Positions 7,171 through 12,506 of a DNA stretch of 12,506 bases are shown piece after piece (position 1 is the first letter of the stretch; each line of letters opens with the position of its first letter). The stretch is from an uncultured Streptococcus sp. GTDB taxonomy: Bacteria > Bacillota > Bacilli > Lactobacillales > Streptococcaceae. The DNA is taken from positions 1 to 12,506 of the forward strand of contig NZ_CALHWC010000196.1 in assembly GCF_938036805.1 (NCBI RefSeq), in the 5' to 3' direction. Position numbers and translations under genes: made by a program. The notes beneath the pieces were generated by a model, which was not told the DNA's origin, searched no databases, and saw nothing but the letters and a program-made list of their open reading frames with translations.

Positions 7171-7251
7171 CTCTTTTCTATTCTTTGTAAAGAAACTAGC
7201 TGTGGCCAAGCTGAGATAAATTCTCAAACTGGCTGATTTTCTAATTTCTAA

Positions 7252-7381
7252 GCTCGGGCTAAAAAGGTCCCCCAGACCTTCCTCGCTTTCTAGTTTTCAA
7301 GCTCGGGCTAAAAAGGTCCCCCAGACCTTCCTCGCTTTCTAGTTTTCAAGCTCGGGCTAAAAAGGTCCCCCGGACCTTTTT
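7252..7381 (-). repeat. 49-bp tandem repeat carrying three serial terminators
   Basis: Two identical 49-bp units (7252-7300 and 7301-7349) are followed by a third copy that matches for 22 bp, then diverges and ends at about 7381. A degenerate partial unit precedes the array (7232-7251, 13 of 20 matching). Each copy encodes a stem-loop: AAGGTC with GACCTT in copies 1 and 2, and a perfect 10-bp AAAAAGGTCC / GGACCTTTTT with a CCC loop in copy 3. On the minus strand each hairpin ends in TTTTT. RNA polymerase leaving the DUF1292 gene therefore meets three terminators in a row. There are no unique spacers, so this is not a CRISPR array. Confidence 0.88.
7359..7381 (-). terminator. Terminator of the ireB-ruvX-DUF1292 operon
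   Basis: A perfect 10-bp stem with a 3-nt loop overlaps the TAA stop codon of the DUF1292 gene. It is flanked by A5 and T5 and so could work in both directions. It is the most complete of the three copies and probably the ancestral one. Confidence 0.85.
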
Positions 7382-7691
7382 ACTCCTCCATAAAGCTGTT
7401 GAAGACTTCTTCAATCATATCCCACTCTGCATCAGAGTCTTCTGGGATTGGTTCCAATTCGCCTTCTGTGCCGTCTTCATTTTCTGTAAATGAGTAAGCT
7501 TGGATTTCAACTTCGCCGTTCTCATCTTCTTCAGCATTTACTGGTACCAAAAGTACGTAATTTTTTCCAAACTCTTCCTTACCATCAATCGTCAGAAGAA
7601 TTTCAAATAAATTCTCATTACCTTGCTCATCTACCAAGGTAATCAATTCAGGCTGTGCCTGTTCGTGGTCATGATTATGATCGTGTGCCAT
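7380..7691 (-). CDS. DUF1292 / UPF0473 (YrzB-like) family protein
   Basis: The 103-residue, very acidic protein (many Glu/Asp, for example EEDENGEVE and PEDSDAEWDMIEEV) matches the DUF1292 family of Firmicutes, which is conserved downstream of the IreB and RuvX genes. It has no signal peptide or membrane segment. The N-terminus MAHDHNHDHE has four His residues alternating with acidic residues, as other streptococcal members do, and could bind metal, although this is untested. The core ITLVDEQGNENLFEILLTID is typical. TGAGGAAA upstream serves as the ribosome site. It begins 20 nt after the ruvX stop and is the last gene of a three-gene operon. Its molecular function is unknown. Confidence 0.93.
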   Translation of the reverse strand: MAHDHNHDHEQAQPELITLVDEQGNENLFEILLTIDGKEEFGKNYVLLVPVNAEEDENGEVEIQAYSFTENEDGTEGELEPIPEDSDAEWDMIEEVFNSFMEE

Positions 7692-7711
7692 AATTGTTTC
7701 CTCAATTCTTT

Positions 7712-8131
7712 CTAAAAGTTTCTATCTAAATAATTTTGTAAAATTAGCTGAGCCGCCAATTTATCAATTACTTTTTTGCGCTTGCTGCGGCTGACATCCG
7801 CCTGTTCAATCAGCATGCGCTCAGCAGCCACCGTCGTCAGACGCTCATCCTGATACTCGACCGGGATTTGGAAAAGCTGGGCAATTTTTTCGCCATAGGC
7901 CTTACTCGCTTCCACCCGTGGGCCACTGGTATTGTTCATATTTTTAGGAAGGCCAAGCACAAACTTGTCCACCTTATATTGCTCGACAAGCTCCGTCAAA
8001 CGCTCAAAACCGAACTGCTCTTTCTCTTCATCAATCTGAATGATCTCAAGTCCCTGAGCGGTGAAGCCAAGTGGATCGCTAATTGCAACGCCCACTGTTT
8101 TCGAGCCGACATCTAGTCCCATAATTCTCAT
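7712..8131 (-). CDS. ruvX: RuvX/YqgF, putative pre-16S rRNA nuclease / Holliday junction resolvase-like
   Basis: RuvX/YqgF has an RNase H-like (RuvC-type) fold. E. coli YqgF is tied to maturation of the 5' end of 16S rRNA, and the family has also been annotated as a Holliday-junction resolvase. The 139 residues carry the expected acidic residues: D7 in MGLDVGSKTVGVA, E96 in YQDERLTT, and D123 in KVIDKLAAQLIL. The motif VLGLPKNMNNTSGPR (58-72) is characteristic. Length is normal. The ATG at 8131 overlaps the TGA stop of ireB by one base (TGATG), so the two are translationally coupled. Confidence 0.95.
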   Translation of the reverse strand: MRIMGLDVGSKTVGVAISDPLGFTAQGLEIIQIDEEKEQFGFERLTELVEQYKVDKFVLGLPKNMNNTSGPRVEASKAYGEKIAQLFQIPVEYQDERLTTVAAERMLIEQADVSRSKRKKVIDKLAAQLILQNYLDRNF

Positions 8132-8397
8132 CAGAGGTCAATGCCTTGCCCTTTCAGATAATAACGCACCAGTTCCTCTACGATTTCATCGCGTTCATAT
8201 TTACGAATCTGATTTCGAGCATTATTATAACGAGGCACATAAGCAGGATCTCCACTCAGCACGTAACCTACGATTTGATTGATTGGATTATAGCCCTTAT
8301 CATTGAGTGACTTGTAGACATCGGTTAAAGTCTCACTAATTTCTTTTTTATTTGAATCATCAAGATTAAAACGTACAGTTTCGTCTGTAAATCCCAC
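8131..8397 (-). CDS. ireB: IreB family regulatory phosphoprotein (DUF965/UPF0297), GTG start
   Basis: IreB is a small cytoplasmic protein, shown in Enterococcus faecalis to be phosphorylated by the PASTA-domain kinase IreK (StkP in streptococci) and to modulate cephalosporin resistance. This 88-residue copy starts MGFTDETVRFNLDDSNKKE and keeps Thr4 and Thr7, the positions reported as phosphorylated in E. faecalis. The highly conserved block NPINQIVGYVLSGDPAYVPR follows. I chose the GTG at 8397, giving exactly the usual 88 residues; AGAGG lies about 8 nt upstream. The ATG at 8430 would add 11 residues that overlap the -10 element. First gene of the operon with ruvX and DUF1292. Confidence 0.95.
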   Translation of the reverse strand: MGFTDETVRFNLDDSNKKEISETLTDVYKSLNDKGYNPINQIVGYVLSGDPAYVPRYNNARNQIRKYERDEIVEELVRYYLKGQGIDL

Positions 8398-8428
8398 AAT
8401 TACACCCTCTTTCTTTAAGAATACCATC

Positions 8429-8457
8429 ATTATAGCATAATTACAGCAGTTTCACAA
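8429..8457 (-). promoter_or_regulatory. Promoter of the ireB-ruvX-DUF1292 operon
   Basis: A perfect TATAAT (8429-8434) with TGC in front (extended -10) lies 17 nt from TTGTGA (8452-8457), a modest -35. It is about 30 nt upstream of the GTG start. The next 65 nt (8458-8522) are AT-rich and hold nothing recognisable. Confidence 0.75.
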
Positions 8458-8522
8458 ACTTAATCCATGTAAATTTTCTACTTTTTCGACATTTTTTCAA
8501 CCATTTACCACTCCTTCCCATC

Positions 8523-8553
8523 AAAAAACTAGCCCTTTTCAAAGACTAGTTTT
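8523..8553 (-). terminator. Terminator after the lipoprotein pair
   Basis: AAAACTAG (8525-8532) pairs with CTAGTTTT (8546-8553), and a short CTTT/AAAG helix can stack inside. On the minus strand the stem ends in six T residues. It sits 11 nt after the stop of the second lipoprotein gene and isolates it from the ireB promoter. Confidence 0.78.
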
Positions 8554-8564
8554 CAGCAAAAATA

Positions 8565-9122
8565 TTAGGACGGATTGCTAATTTCCTTGCCCCCTTCATC
8601 TTGGAAGGACTTGATAAATTCTTCTGGAGTCTGAGACTTCATTTGGCTAAAGAGTGGTCCATAGGTCGGTACTTTAGAAGCCGCATCGTAATCAAGATTT
8701 GTCGGATCAATAATAAAATCAATATCAACAGTGCCTTTTTCGGTCACTTTAACATTCACTTGAATACCTTTTACTTGTTCAAGTTTATCCACTCCTGAAC
8801 TTTGCTTGAAGCTCTTGCTCACCTCTTCTTGCAGAGAGGACAAGTCTTGACCAGCTAAGGCAGACTTAGCTTCTTCTGGCAAATTTTGTGAAATAGCAAT
8901 ATTCACTTTTTCATACTTCTTGCCCGCGTAGGTAACTGTCAAGGTCATCGTTTGATCGAGCCCTTGTACCTTTTGATTTAACTGATAAGACTTGGTAACC
9001 GATTTAGCTTCTGTCTTGCTTTGAACAGACTGATTGCTACCAGCTTTTCCACTATGTGATTGTTGTCCACAAGCTGTCAACACCGCCAAACTAGCCATTA
9101 AAAGTACTACTGATTTTTTCAT
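8565..9122 (-). CDS. DUF1307-like lipoprotein (downstream paralogue)
   Basis: The 185-residue precursor has signal MKKSVVLLMASLAV and lipobox LTAC with Cys18, followed by a Ser/Gln/Lys-rich spacer to about residue 45. The rest is a single domain with TYAGKKYEKVNI, a region of EEAKSALAG helices, a VKGIQVNVKVTEKGTVDIDF strand block and the ending TPEEFIKSFQDEGG. It resembles the DUF1307 (YehR-type) lipoproteins. It shares the pattern YxGKxxxKV ... VxG ... DxxNLDxxxA ... PEEXI with the neighbour at 9166-9732, so the two look like an old tandem duplication. AAAGGAG upstream supports the start. Only 43 nt separate the two genes and no second promoter is evident, so they are probably co-transcribed. 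Function unknown; predicted on the outer face of the membrane. Confidence 0.87.
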   Translation of the reverse strand: MKKSVVLLMASLAVLTACGQQSHSGKAGSNQSVQSKTEAKSVTKSYQLNQKVQGLDQTMTLTVTYAGKKYEKVNIAISQNLPEEAKSALAGQDLSSLQEEVSKSFKQSSGVDKLEQVKGIQVNVKVTEKGTVDIDFIIDPTNLDYDAASKVPTYGPLFSQMKSQTPEEFIKSFQDEGGKEISNPS

Positions 9123-9165
9123 TTCTTTCTCCTTTTTGGTTTTCTATGATTAACAAGAAGCTCCC

Positions 9166-9732
9166 TTACTGTTGCTCCTCAGCCCCGTTCATCAATAAAT
9201 TATTGATGTATTCTTCAGGTGGCATCTTTGTCATTTCTTTTAGATTGCTATTTTTAAAATAATTTAAAGTGAGTGCCTTTTCAATATCCAAATTGTCAAA
9301 ATCATAGGTTGACGTGATTTTCATTTCATTTTCATTTAGAATCTGAACGGTTCCGGTGAAACCAGCAACAGTTTTTGCCTGAGTATAGTCCGTATCCTTT
9401 TGCATTGATTCATCCAAGAGTCGCTGAGTCTCCTCCAGCCCCACTTCTTTAATCGCATTTTTGATACTATCATCCGTTGGAGTAATTCTCTCCATCATCA
9501 CCTTGATAAAACGTTTCCCTTGATAAGTGATAATTTGACTAGATTGAATTCCTTGCTCATCTTTGGGGAAAACTAGTTTTTTGGTGATGACTTCCTGCTT
9601 TTCAGCCTGACTGATAATGGGAAGATTAGTTGTAATTTCCTCTTTTTTCCCCTTTGGCTTGTCTGCTTTCTTATGAGCGCAGCCAGTCAATATCACAGCT
9701 GCTAAGCCAAAAATTAGTAAAAATTTCTTCAC
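9166..9732 (-). CDS. DUF1307-like lipoprotein (upstream paralogue), GTG start
   Basis: The 188-residue precursor starts MKKFLLIFGLAAVILTGC, with lipobox LTGC and Cys18, then a Lys-rich stretch (HKKADKPKGKKEE). The domain has TYQGKRFIKVMMERI, LEETQRLLDES, AGFTGTVQILNENEMKITS, DFDNLDIEKA and MPPEEYINNLL, aligning by eye with the downstream paralogue but strongly diverged. I place the start at the GTG at 9732 because AGGAGG (9740-9745) is 7 nt upstream and a signal peptide follows at once. The ATG at 9762 would put ten residues ahead of the signal and overlap the promoter. First gene of a probable two-gene operon. Function unknown. Confidence 0.87.
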   Translation of the reverse strand: MKKFLLIFGLAAVILTGCAHKKADKPKGKKEEITTNLPIISQAEKQEVITKKLVFPKDEQGIQSSQIITYQGKRFIKVMMERITPTDDSIKNAIKEVGLEETQRLLDESMQKDTDYTQAKTVAGFTGTVQILNENEMKITSTYDFDNLDIEKALTLNYFKNSNLKEMTKMPPEEYINNLLMNGAEEQQ

Positions 9733-9752
9733 GTTCCGTCCTCCTAAGAGAT

Positions 9753-9780
9753 ATTGTATCATAGTTTAACCGCTTGTCAA
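9753..9780 (-). promoter_or_regulatory. Strong promoter of the paired lipoprotein genes
   Basis: A perfect -35 TTGACA (9775-9780) lies 16 nt from TACAAT (9753-9758), which has TGA in front (extended -10). The likely leader is about 15-20 nt and contains AGGAGG. It is among the best promoter matches in the window. Confidence 0.82.
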
Positions 9781-9802
9781 TCATTTTTAGGTAATGAGAC
9801 AG

Positions 9803-9829
9803 AAAAAAGGCAGCCTAAAAGGCGCCTTT
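9803..9829 (-). terminator. Terminator of spx
   Basis: On the minus strand AAAGGC pairs with GCCTTT, and an inner GCC/GGC helix with one bulged T closes a TTTTA loop. Six T residues follow (9803-9808). It begins 12 nt after the spx stop codon. Confidence 0.82.
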
Positions 9830-9840
9830 CCTTATCTAAA

Positions 9841-10239
9841 TTATAGAGCTGCTCGTAAGCGAGCCTCTGTATTCTCAACATTGCGCACTGCACGAGGCAA
9901 GAAGGCACGGATATCGTCTTCCTTGTAACCAACTTGGAGACGTTTGTCATCCACCAAAATCGGACTTTTCAGAATCCGCGGTGTTTCCATGATGATGTCA
10001 ATGACTTCGTTTACACTCAAATCTTCAATATCAACACCGAGTCCTTTTGCATAACGGTTTTTTGAAGATACAATGCTGGCAATGCCATTTTCAGTTTTTG
10101 CTAAAATATCAAGAATTTCTTCTTTGGTAATTCCTTCCTTACCAAGGTTTTGCTCCTTGTAAGTCAATTGATGGGCGTTTAGCCAGGTCTTTGCTTTTTT
10201 GCAGCTAGTACAACTTGAAACCGTATAAATTGTGATCAT
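9841..10239 (-). CDS. spx: Spx-family transcriptional regulator
   Basis: Spx proteins have an ArsC-like fold and bind the C-terminal domain of the RNA polymerase alpha subunit, steering transcription under oxidative and envelope stress. The 132-residue protein carries the redox switch CTSC (C10, C13) in IYTVSSCTSCKKAKTWL, and the family stretch RILKSPILVDDKRLQVGYKEDDIRAFLPR (88-116). Streptococci have two paralogues (SpxA1, SpxA2) whose names are not used consistently with position: adjacency to recA recalls S. mutans, while proximity to ireB and ruvX recalls pneumococcal SpxA1, a repressor of competence. I therefore leave the symbol unnumbered. AAAGGAG lies 7 nt before the ATG. It has its own promoter with an operator-like dyad, and is monocistronic. 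Spx levels are also controlled by ClpXP in relatives. Confidence 0.93.
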   Translation of the reverse strand: MITIYTVSSCTSCKKAKTWLNAHQLTYKEQNLGKEGITKEEILDILAKTENGIASIVSSKNRYAKGLGVDIEDLSVNEVIDIIMETPRILKSPILVDDKRLQVGYKEDDIRAFLPRAVRNVENTEARLRAAL

Positions 10240-10262
10240 GCAAGTACTCCTTTCGCTACACG

Positions 10263-10286
10263 ATACTACTATCGTAGTATATTATA
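10263..10286 (-). promoter_or_regulatory. spx promoter with an 18-bp dyad at the start of transcription
   Basis: TATAAT (10281-10286), with TGG in front, is a good extended -10; no convincing -35 is seen at the right distance. Directly downstream lies a perfect dyad, ATACTAC (10263-10269) and GTAGTAT (10274-10280), with a 4-bp spacer. Its position across the expected start of transcription suits a repressor operator, or a small hairpin at the 5' end of the mRNA. The regulator is not identified; the dyad does not match the CovR, PerR or AdcR sites I know. Confidence 0.68.
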
Positions 10287-10290
10287 CCAC

Positions 10291-10312
10291 AAAAACCATC
10301 GGTCTTGCGACC
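10291..10312 (-). terminator. Weak possible recA terminator
   Basis: On the minus strand GGTC-GCAA-GACC forms a short stem with a GNRA-type loop, followed 5 nt later by TTTTT (10291-10295). It lies 12 nt after the recA stop. The stem is only 4 bp, so termination would be partial and some readthrough into spx is likely. Confidence 0.4.
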
Positions 10313-10324
10313 TATTTTGAAAAA

Positions 10325-11473
10325 TTATTCCTCAATTTCAAAGGCATCATCTAGATCAAGAGTCACTTCTTCTAATTTTTCAAGAGGAGCCTCAACCTTA
10401 CCCTTCACTGCTTCTGCTGGCTCATCATCTTCAATCAAGCCGTATCGTACACGGACTTGACGGTCGATTTCATCAAAGACTTCTGGATGATCAGCCAAGT
10501 ATTTCTTAGCATTTTCAGATCCTTGACCGATTTTTTCATCGTTGTAGGAGTACCAAGCACCCGCTTTTTTGATGATATCTAAGTCAGTCGCAATCTTAAT
10601 CAACTCGCCCGTCTTAGAAATACCTTCTCCGTACATGATTTCCACAAAGGCTTCCTTGAATGGCGGAGCTACCTTATTTTTAACAACCTTGATTTTAGTT
10701 TCCTTACCAACGTTGGTATCCTTGGCATCGCCCGTACCCTTGATTTGGGTATTGCCACGGACATCCAGACGGACAGATGCGTAGAACTTGAGGGCACGTC
10801 CACCTGGTGTTGTTTCCGGATTTCCAAACATGACACCAACTTTTTCACGCAACTGGTTGATAAAGATGGCAATCGTCTTGGTTTTGTTGATAGAAGCAGA
10901 CAGTTTGCGCATGGCTTGGCTCATCATCCGAGCCTGCAAACCGACATGGCTGTCACCGATATCCCCATCGATTTCCGCACGAGGTACTAGGGCCGCAACC
11001 GAGTCGATAACGACCAAATCAACTGCACCAGAATCAATCAATTTACCAGCAATTTCAAGACCTTGCTCCCCAGAGTCAGGCTGAGACAGCAGCAATTCAT
11101 CAATGTTTACACCCAGAGCTGCAGCGTATGAGGGATCCAAAGCATGCTCAGCATCGATAAAGGCTGCAATCCCACCTTCTTTTTGCGCTTGAGCCACCGC
11201 GTGAAGGGCAACGGTTGTCTTACCAGAAGACTCTGGACCATAAATCTCAATAATCCGTCCCTTAGGATAGCCACCCGCACCAAGGGCGATGTCCAAAGCC
11301 AGAGAGCCTGAACTCATGACTTGAACTTTTTGCTCAGCTCGCTCGCCCAGACGCATAATAGCTCCCTTACCGAAGTCTTTTTCAATGTTTTTTAGGGCAT
11401 TGTCCAAAGCTTTTTGGCGTTCATCTCCAAATTTCTTTGTAATTTCATCCAAATTTTTCTGTTTTTTTGCCAT
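10325..11473 (-). CDS. recA: Recombinase RecA
   Basis: RecA forms ATP-dependent filaments on single-stranded DNA and drives homologous strand exchange in repair and in natural transformation. The 382-residue protein shows Walker A GPESSGKT (79-86), the catalytic-glutamate region FIDAEHALDP (105-114), Walker B LVVID (153-157) and the DNA-binding loop 2 region INQLREKVGVMFGNPETTPGG (205-225). The C-terminal tail is acidic (LEEVTLDLDDAFEIEE). Length is normal. AGGAG (11480-11484) lies 6 nt before the ATG. It follows cinA by 58 nt, as in the streptococcal competence operon; dinF, which follows recA in S. pneumoniae, is absent here and spx takes its place. Confidence 0.99.
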   Translation of the reverse strand: MAKKQKNLDEITKKFGDERQKALDNALKNIEKDFGKGAIMRLGERAEQKVQVMSSGSLALDIALGAGGYPKGRIIEIYGPESSGKTTVALHAVAQAQKEGGIAAFIDAEHALDPSYAAALGVNIDELLLSQPDSGEQGLEIAGKLIDSGAVDLVVIDSVAALVPRAEIDGDIGDSHVGLQARMMSQAMRKLSASINKTKTIAIFINQLREKVGVMFGNPETTPGGRALKFYASVRLDVRGNTQIKGTGDAKDTNVGKETKIKVVKNKVAPPFKEAFVEIMYGEGISKTGELIKIATDLDIIKKAGAWYSYNDEKIGQGSENAKKYLADHPEVFDEIDRQVRVRYGLIEDDEPAEAVKGKVEAPLEKLEEVTLDLDDAFEIEE

Positions 11474-11518
11474 TTATTTCTCCTGTTTTTTTCTAAAATG
11501 TCTTTTGGCCATCTGTTC

Positions 11519-11524
11519 ATTATA
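11519..11524 (-). promoter_or_regulatory. Candidate recA basal promoter (-10 element)
   Basis: A perfect TATAAT with TGG in front (extended -10) lies in the gap between cinA and recA, about 45 nt before the recA ATG. The -35 region (TTTATT at 17 nt spacing) is poor and falls within the end of cinA. It would give recA expression independent of competence-induced readthrough from cinA. Confidence 0.6.
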
Positions 11525-11531
11525 CCAAAAA

Positions 11532-12506
11532 TCAGTTCTTTAATAAAGTTTTTCGTACGAGGTTGAAGGCGTGCATGACGGCAATTTTCCGCACATCCCG
11601 TCGGCTGCGACCAGCAATATTGACCTCAATCATTTCCGTTCCTGATTCACTCGCTAAGCCAATAAAGACGGTCCCAGCTGGATGACCTTCCAGCGAATCT
11701 GGGCCTGCCACGCCTGTCAGACTGATAGCCAAGTCGCTCCGAGTCAGCTTTCTAGCCTGCTCTGCCATTTTCCCAGCCGTAAAAGCAGAAACAACGCCGT
11801 GCTGCTCCAGCTCTTCCAATGGAATATCCAGCATCCGGCTCTTTTCCTCCATACTATAAGTGACAAAGCCACCTGAAAAAATAGAGGACGCCCCAGCAAA
11901 ATCCGCCAAAGTCGCTTGAAAGAGACCAGCTGTCAGACTCTCCGCCGCCGAAATCGTCTTCCCTTGACTCTTGAGCAAGTCAAAGGCCACTTGAGCCAGC
12001 GAATTGTCGTCCCCATAACCGTAGAAAATCTCAGACAAAGGCCGCCCCTCAAAAGTCTGATAGGCCAAAATAGACTTTTCCACAGCCTCAAACTTGGCAT
12101 CAGCTTCAGCCTGACTCAGAGCCTTGGTGGACAAGCGCAGAGTCACTTCGCCCGTCTTTGCATAAGGAGCAATGGTCGGATCACTCTGTTGCTCAATCAT
12201 CTCAGCCAAAATAGTCACCAACTGACTCTCGCCAATACCGAAGAAGCGGAGCACCCTTGAATACAATTTTTGGCCTGTGGATAAGAGGGGAACCAGCTCG
12301 TTATTGACCATAGGCTTGAGTTCGCTTGGCGGACCTGGCAGGACCACATAGGTCACTCCATCAACCTCTAGTAAACCACCAACGGCCAAGCCTGTCGCAT
12401 TTGGTAACGGAGTCGAGCCTGTAACCAGCTGGGCCTGACGCTCATTGTTGGGCGTTCGAGCATAATCTGGTCGACTGGCAAAAAAACGATCCAACTTTTC
12501 CACAGC
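11532..12506 (-). CDS. cinA: Competence-damage protein CinA (5' end outside window)
   Basis: CinA is co-induced with recA during streptococcal competence; pneumococcal CinA binds RecA and helps bring it to the membrane. Family members also carry nicotinamide-nucleotide amidase and ADP-ribose pyrophosphatase activities. The visible 324 residues cover the end of the N-terminal MoaB/MPT-like (COG1058) domain (ARTPNNERQAQLV, VLPGPPSELKPM) and the complete C-terminal CinA domain (about the last 160 residues), with AAESLTAGLFQATLADFAGASS, GGFVTYS, HGVVSAFTA, LAISLTGVAGPD and GTVFIGLA. About 95 N-terminal residues are missing at the right edge. The GTG at 12503 is internal, not the true start. Any SigX box for cinA-recA would lie outside the window. 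Confidence 0.97.
   Translation of the reverse strand, partial: AVEKLDRFFASRPDYARTPNNERQAQLVTGSTPLPNATGLAVGGLLEVDGVTYVVLPGPPSELKPMVNNELVPLLSTGQKLYSRVLRFFGIGESQLVTILAEMIEQQSDPTIAPYAKTGEVTLRLSTKALSQAEADAKFEAVEKSILAYQTFEGRPLSEIFYGYGDDNSLAQVAFDLLKSQGKTISAAESLTAGLFQATLADFAGASSIFSGGFVTYSMEEKSRMLDIPLEELEQHGVVSAFTAGKMAEQARKLTRSDLAISLTGVAGPDSLEGHPAGTVFIGLASESGTEMIEVNIAGRSRRDVRKIAVMHAFNLVRKTLLKN

Noticed and set aside
7111..7227. N-terminal extension of FolC
   Set aside because: The extra 40 residues lack family similarity, overlap the leader hairpin, and start without a ribosome site; FolC proteins normally begin near MNEIEKWL.
7107..7251. THF or other known riboswitch upstream of folC
   Set aside because: Folate control would make sense here, but I could not find the conserved THF riboswitch core; only simple hairpins are visible.
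7252..7381. Possible CRISPR array
   Set aside because: The repeats are contiguous with no unique spacers, the unit is a terminator hairpin, and no cas gene is nearby.
8206..8213. TACGAATC on the plus strand, one base from a SigX box
   Set aside because: It lies inside ireB, points antisense to every gene, and lacks the T run.

Overview
The window looks like chromosome from a Streptococcus of the mitis/sanguinis type. Every recognisable protein (NrdD, Cls, FolC, IreB, RuvX, Spx, RecA, CinA) is streptococcal in character. The order nrdD - small ORF - ccs4-like - cls - lipoprotein - folC is the order I remember from Streptococcus pneumoniae. The sequence is AT-rich, with extended -10 (TGnTATAAT-like) promoters and AGGAGG-type ribosome sites. 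I cannot name the species from the sequence alone. All credible genes lie on the minus strand; the plus-strand open frames are shadows. No tRNA, rRNA, CRISPR array, prophage or insertion-sequence transposase was seen.

Layout in the direction of transcription, from the right edge to the left: (1) 12506-10325, the 3' part of cinA, then recA, the competence/DNA-repair pair. (2) 10239-9841, a Spx-family redox and stress regulator with an 18-bp dyad at its start of transcription. (3) 9732-8565, two tandem paralogous DUF1307-like lipoproteins under one strong promoter, closed by a terminator. (4) 8397-7380, the ireB - ruvX - DUF1292 operon, followed by a terminator present in three tandem copies (49-bp unit). 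(5) 7107-5875, folC, preceded by a strong hairpin with a T tract that could act as an attenuator. (6) 5814-5317, a serine-rich lipoprotein. (7) 5134-3599, a cardiolipin synthase. (8) 3598-3421, a MITE-like repeat made of three hairpins. (9) 3311-1573, a 48-codon ORF and a polytopic Ccs4-like membrane protein behind a perfect SigX (ComX) competence box. (10) 1451-1, the first two thirds of nrdD, preceded by two NrdR-type boxes arranged as a perfect 16-bp inverted repeat.

The window is core housekeeping DNA with a competence theme: cinA and recA are late competence genes in S. pneumoniae, a Spx paralogue restrains competence there, and the ccs4 pair carries its own SigX box here. Envelope genes (cls, ccs4-like, three lipoproteins, and the StkP/IreK-linked ireB) make up most of the rest. 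I see no convincing wholly new system. The best leads are regulatory: the paired NrdR boxes that may double as a terminator, the SigX box with a nested housekeeping promoter at ccs4, the triplicated terminator and folC leader hairpin, the spx operator-like dyad, and the MITE-like element.
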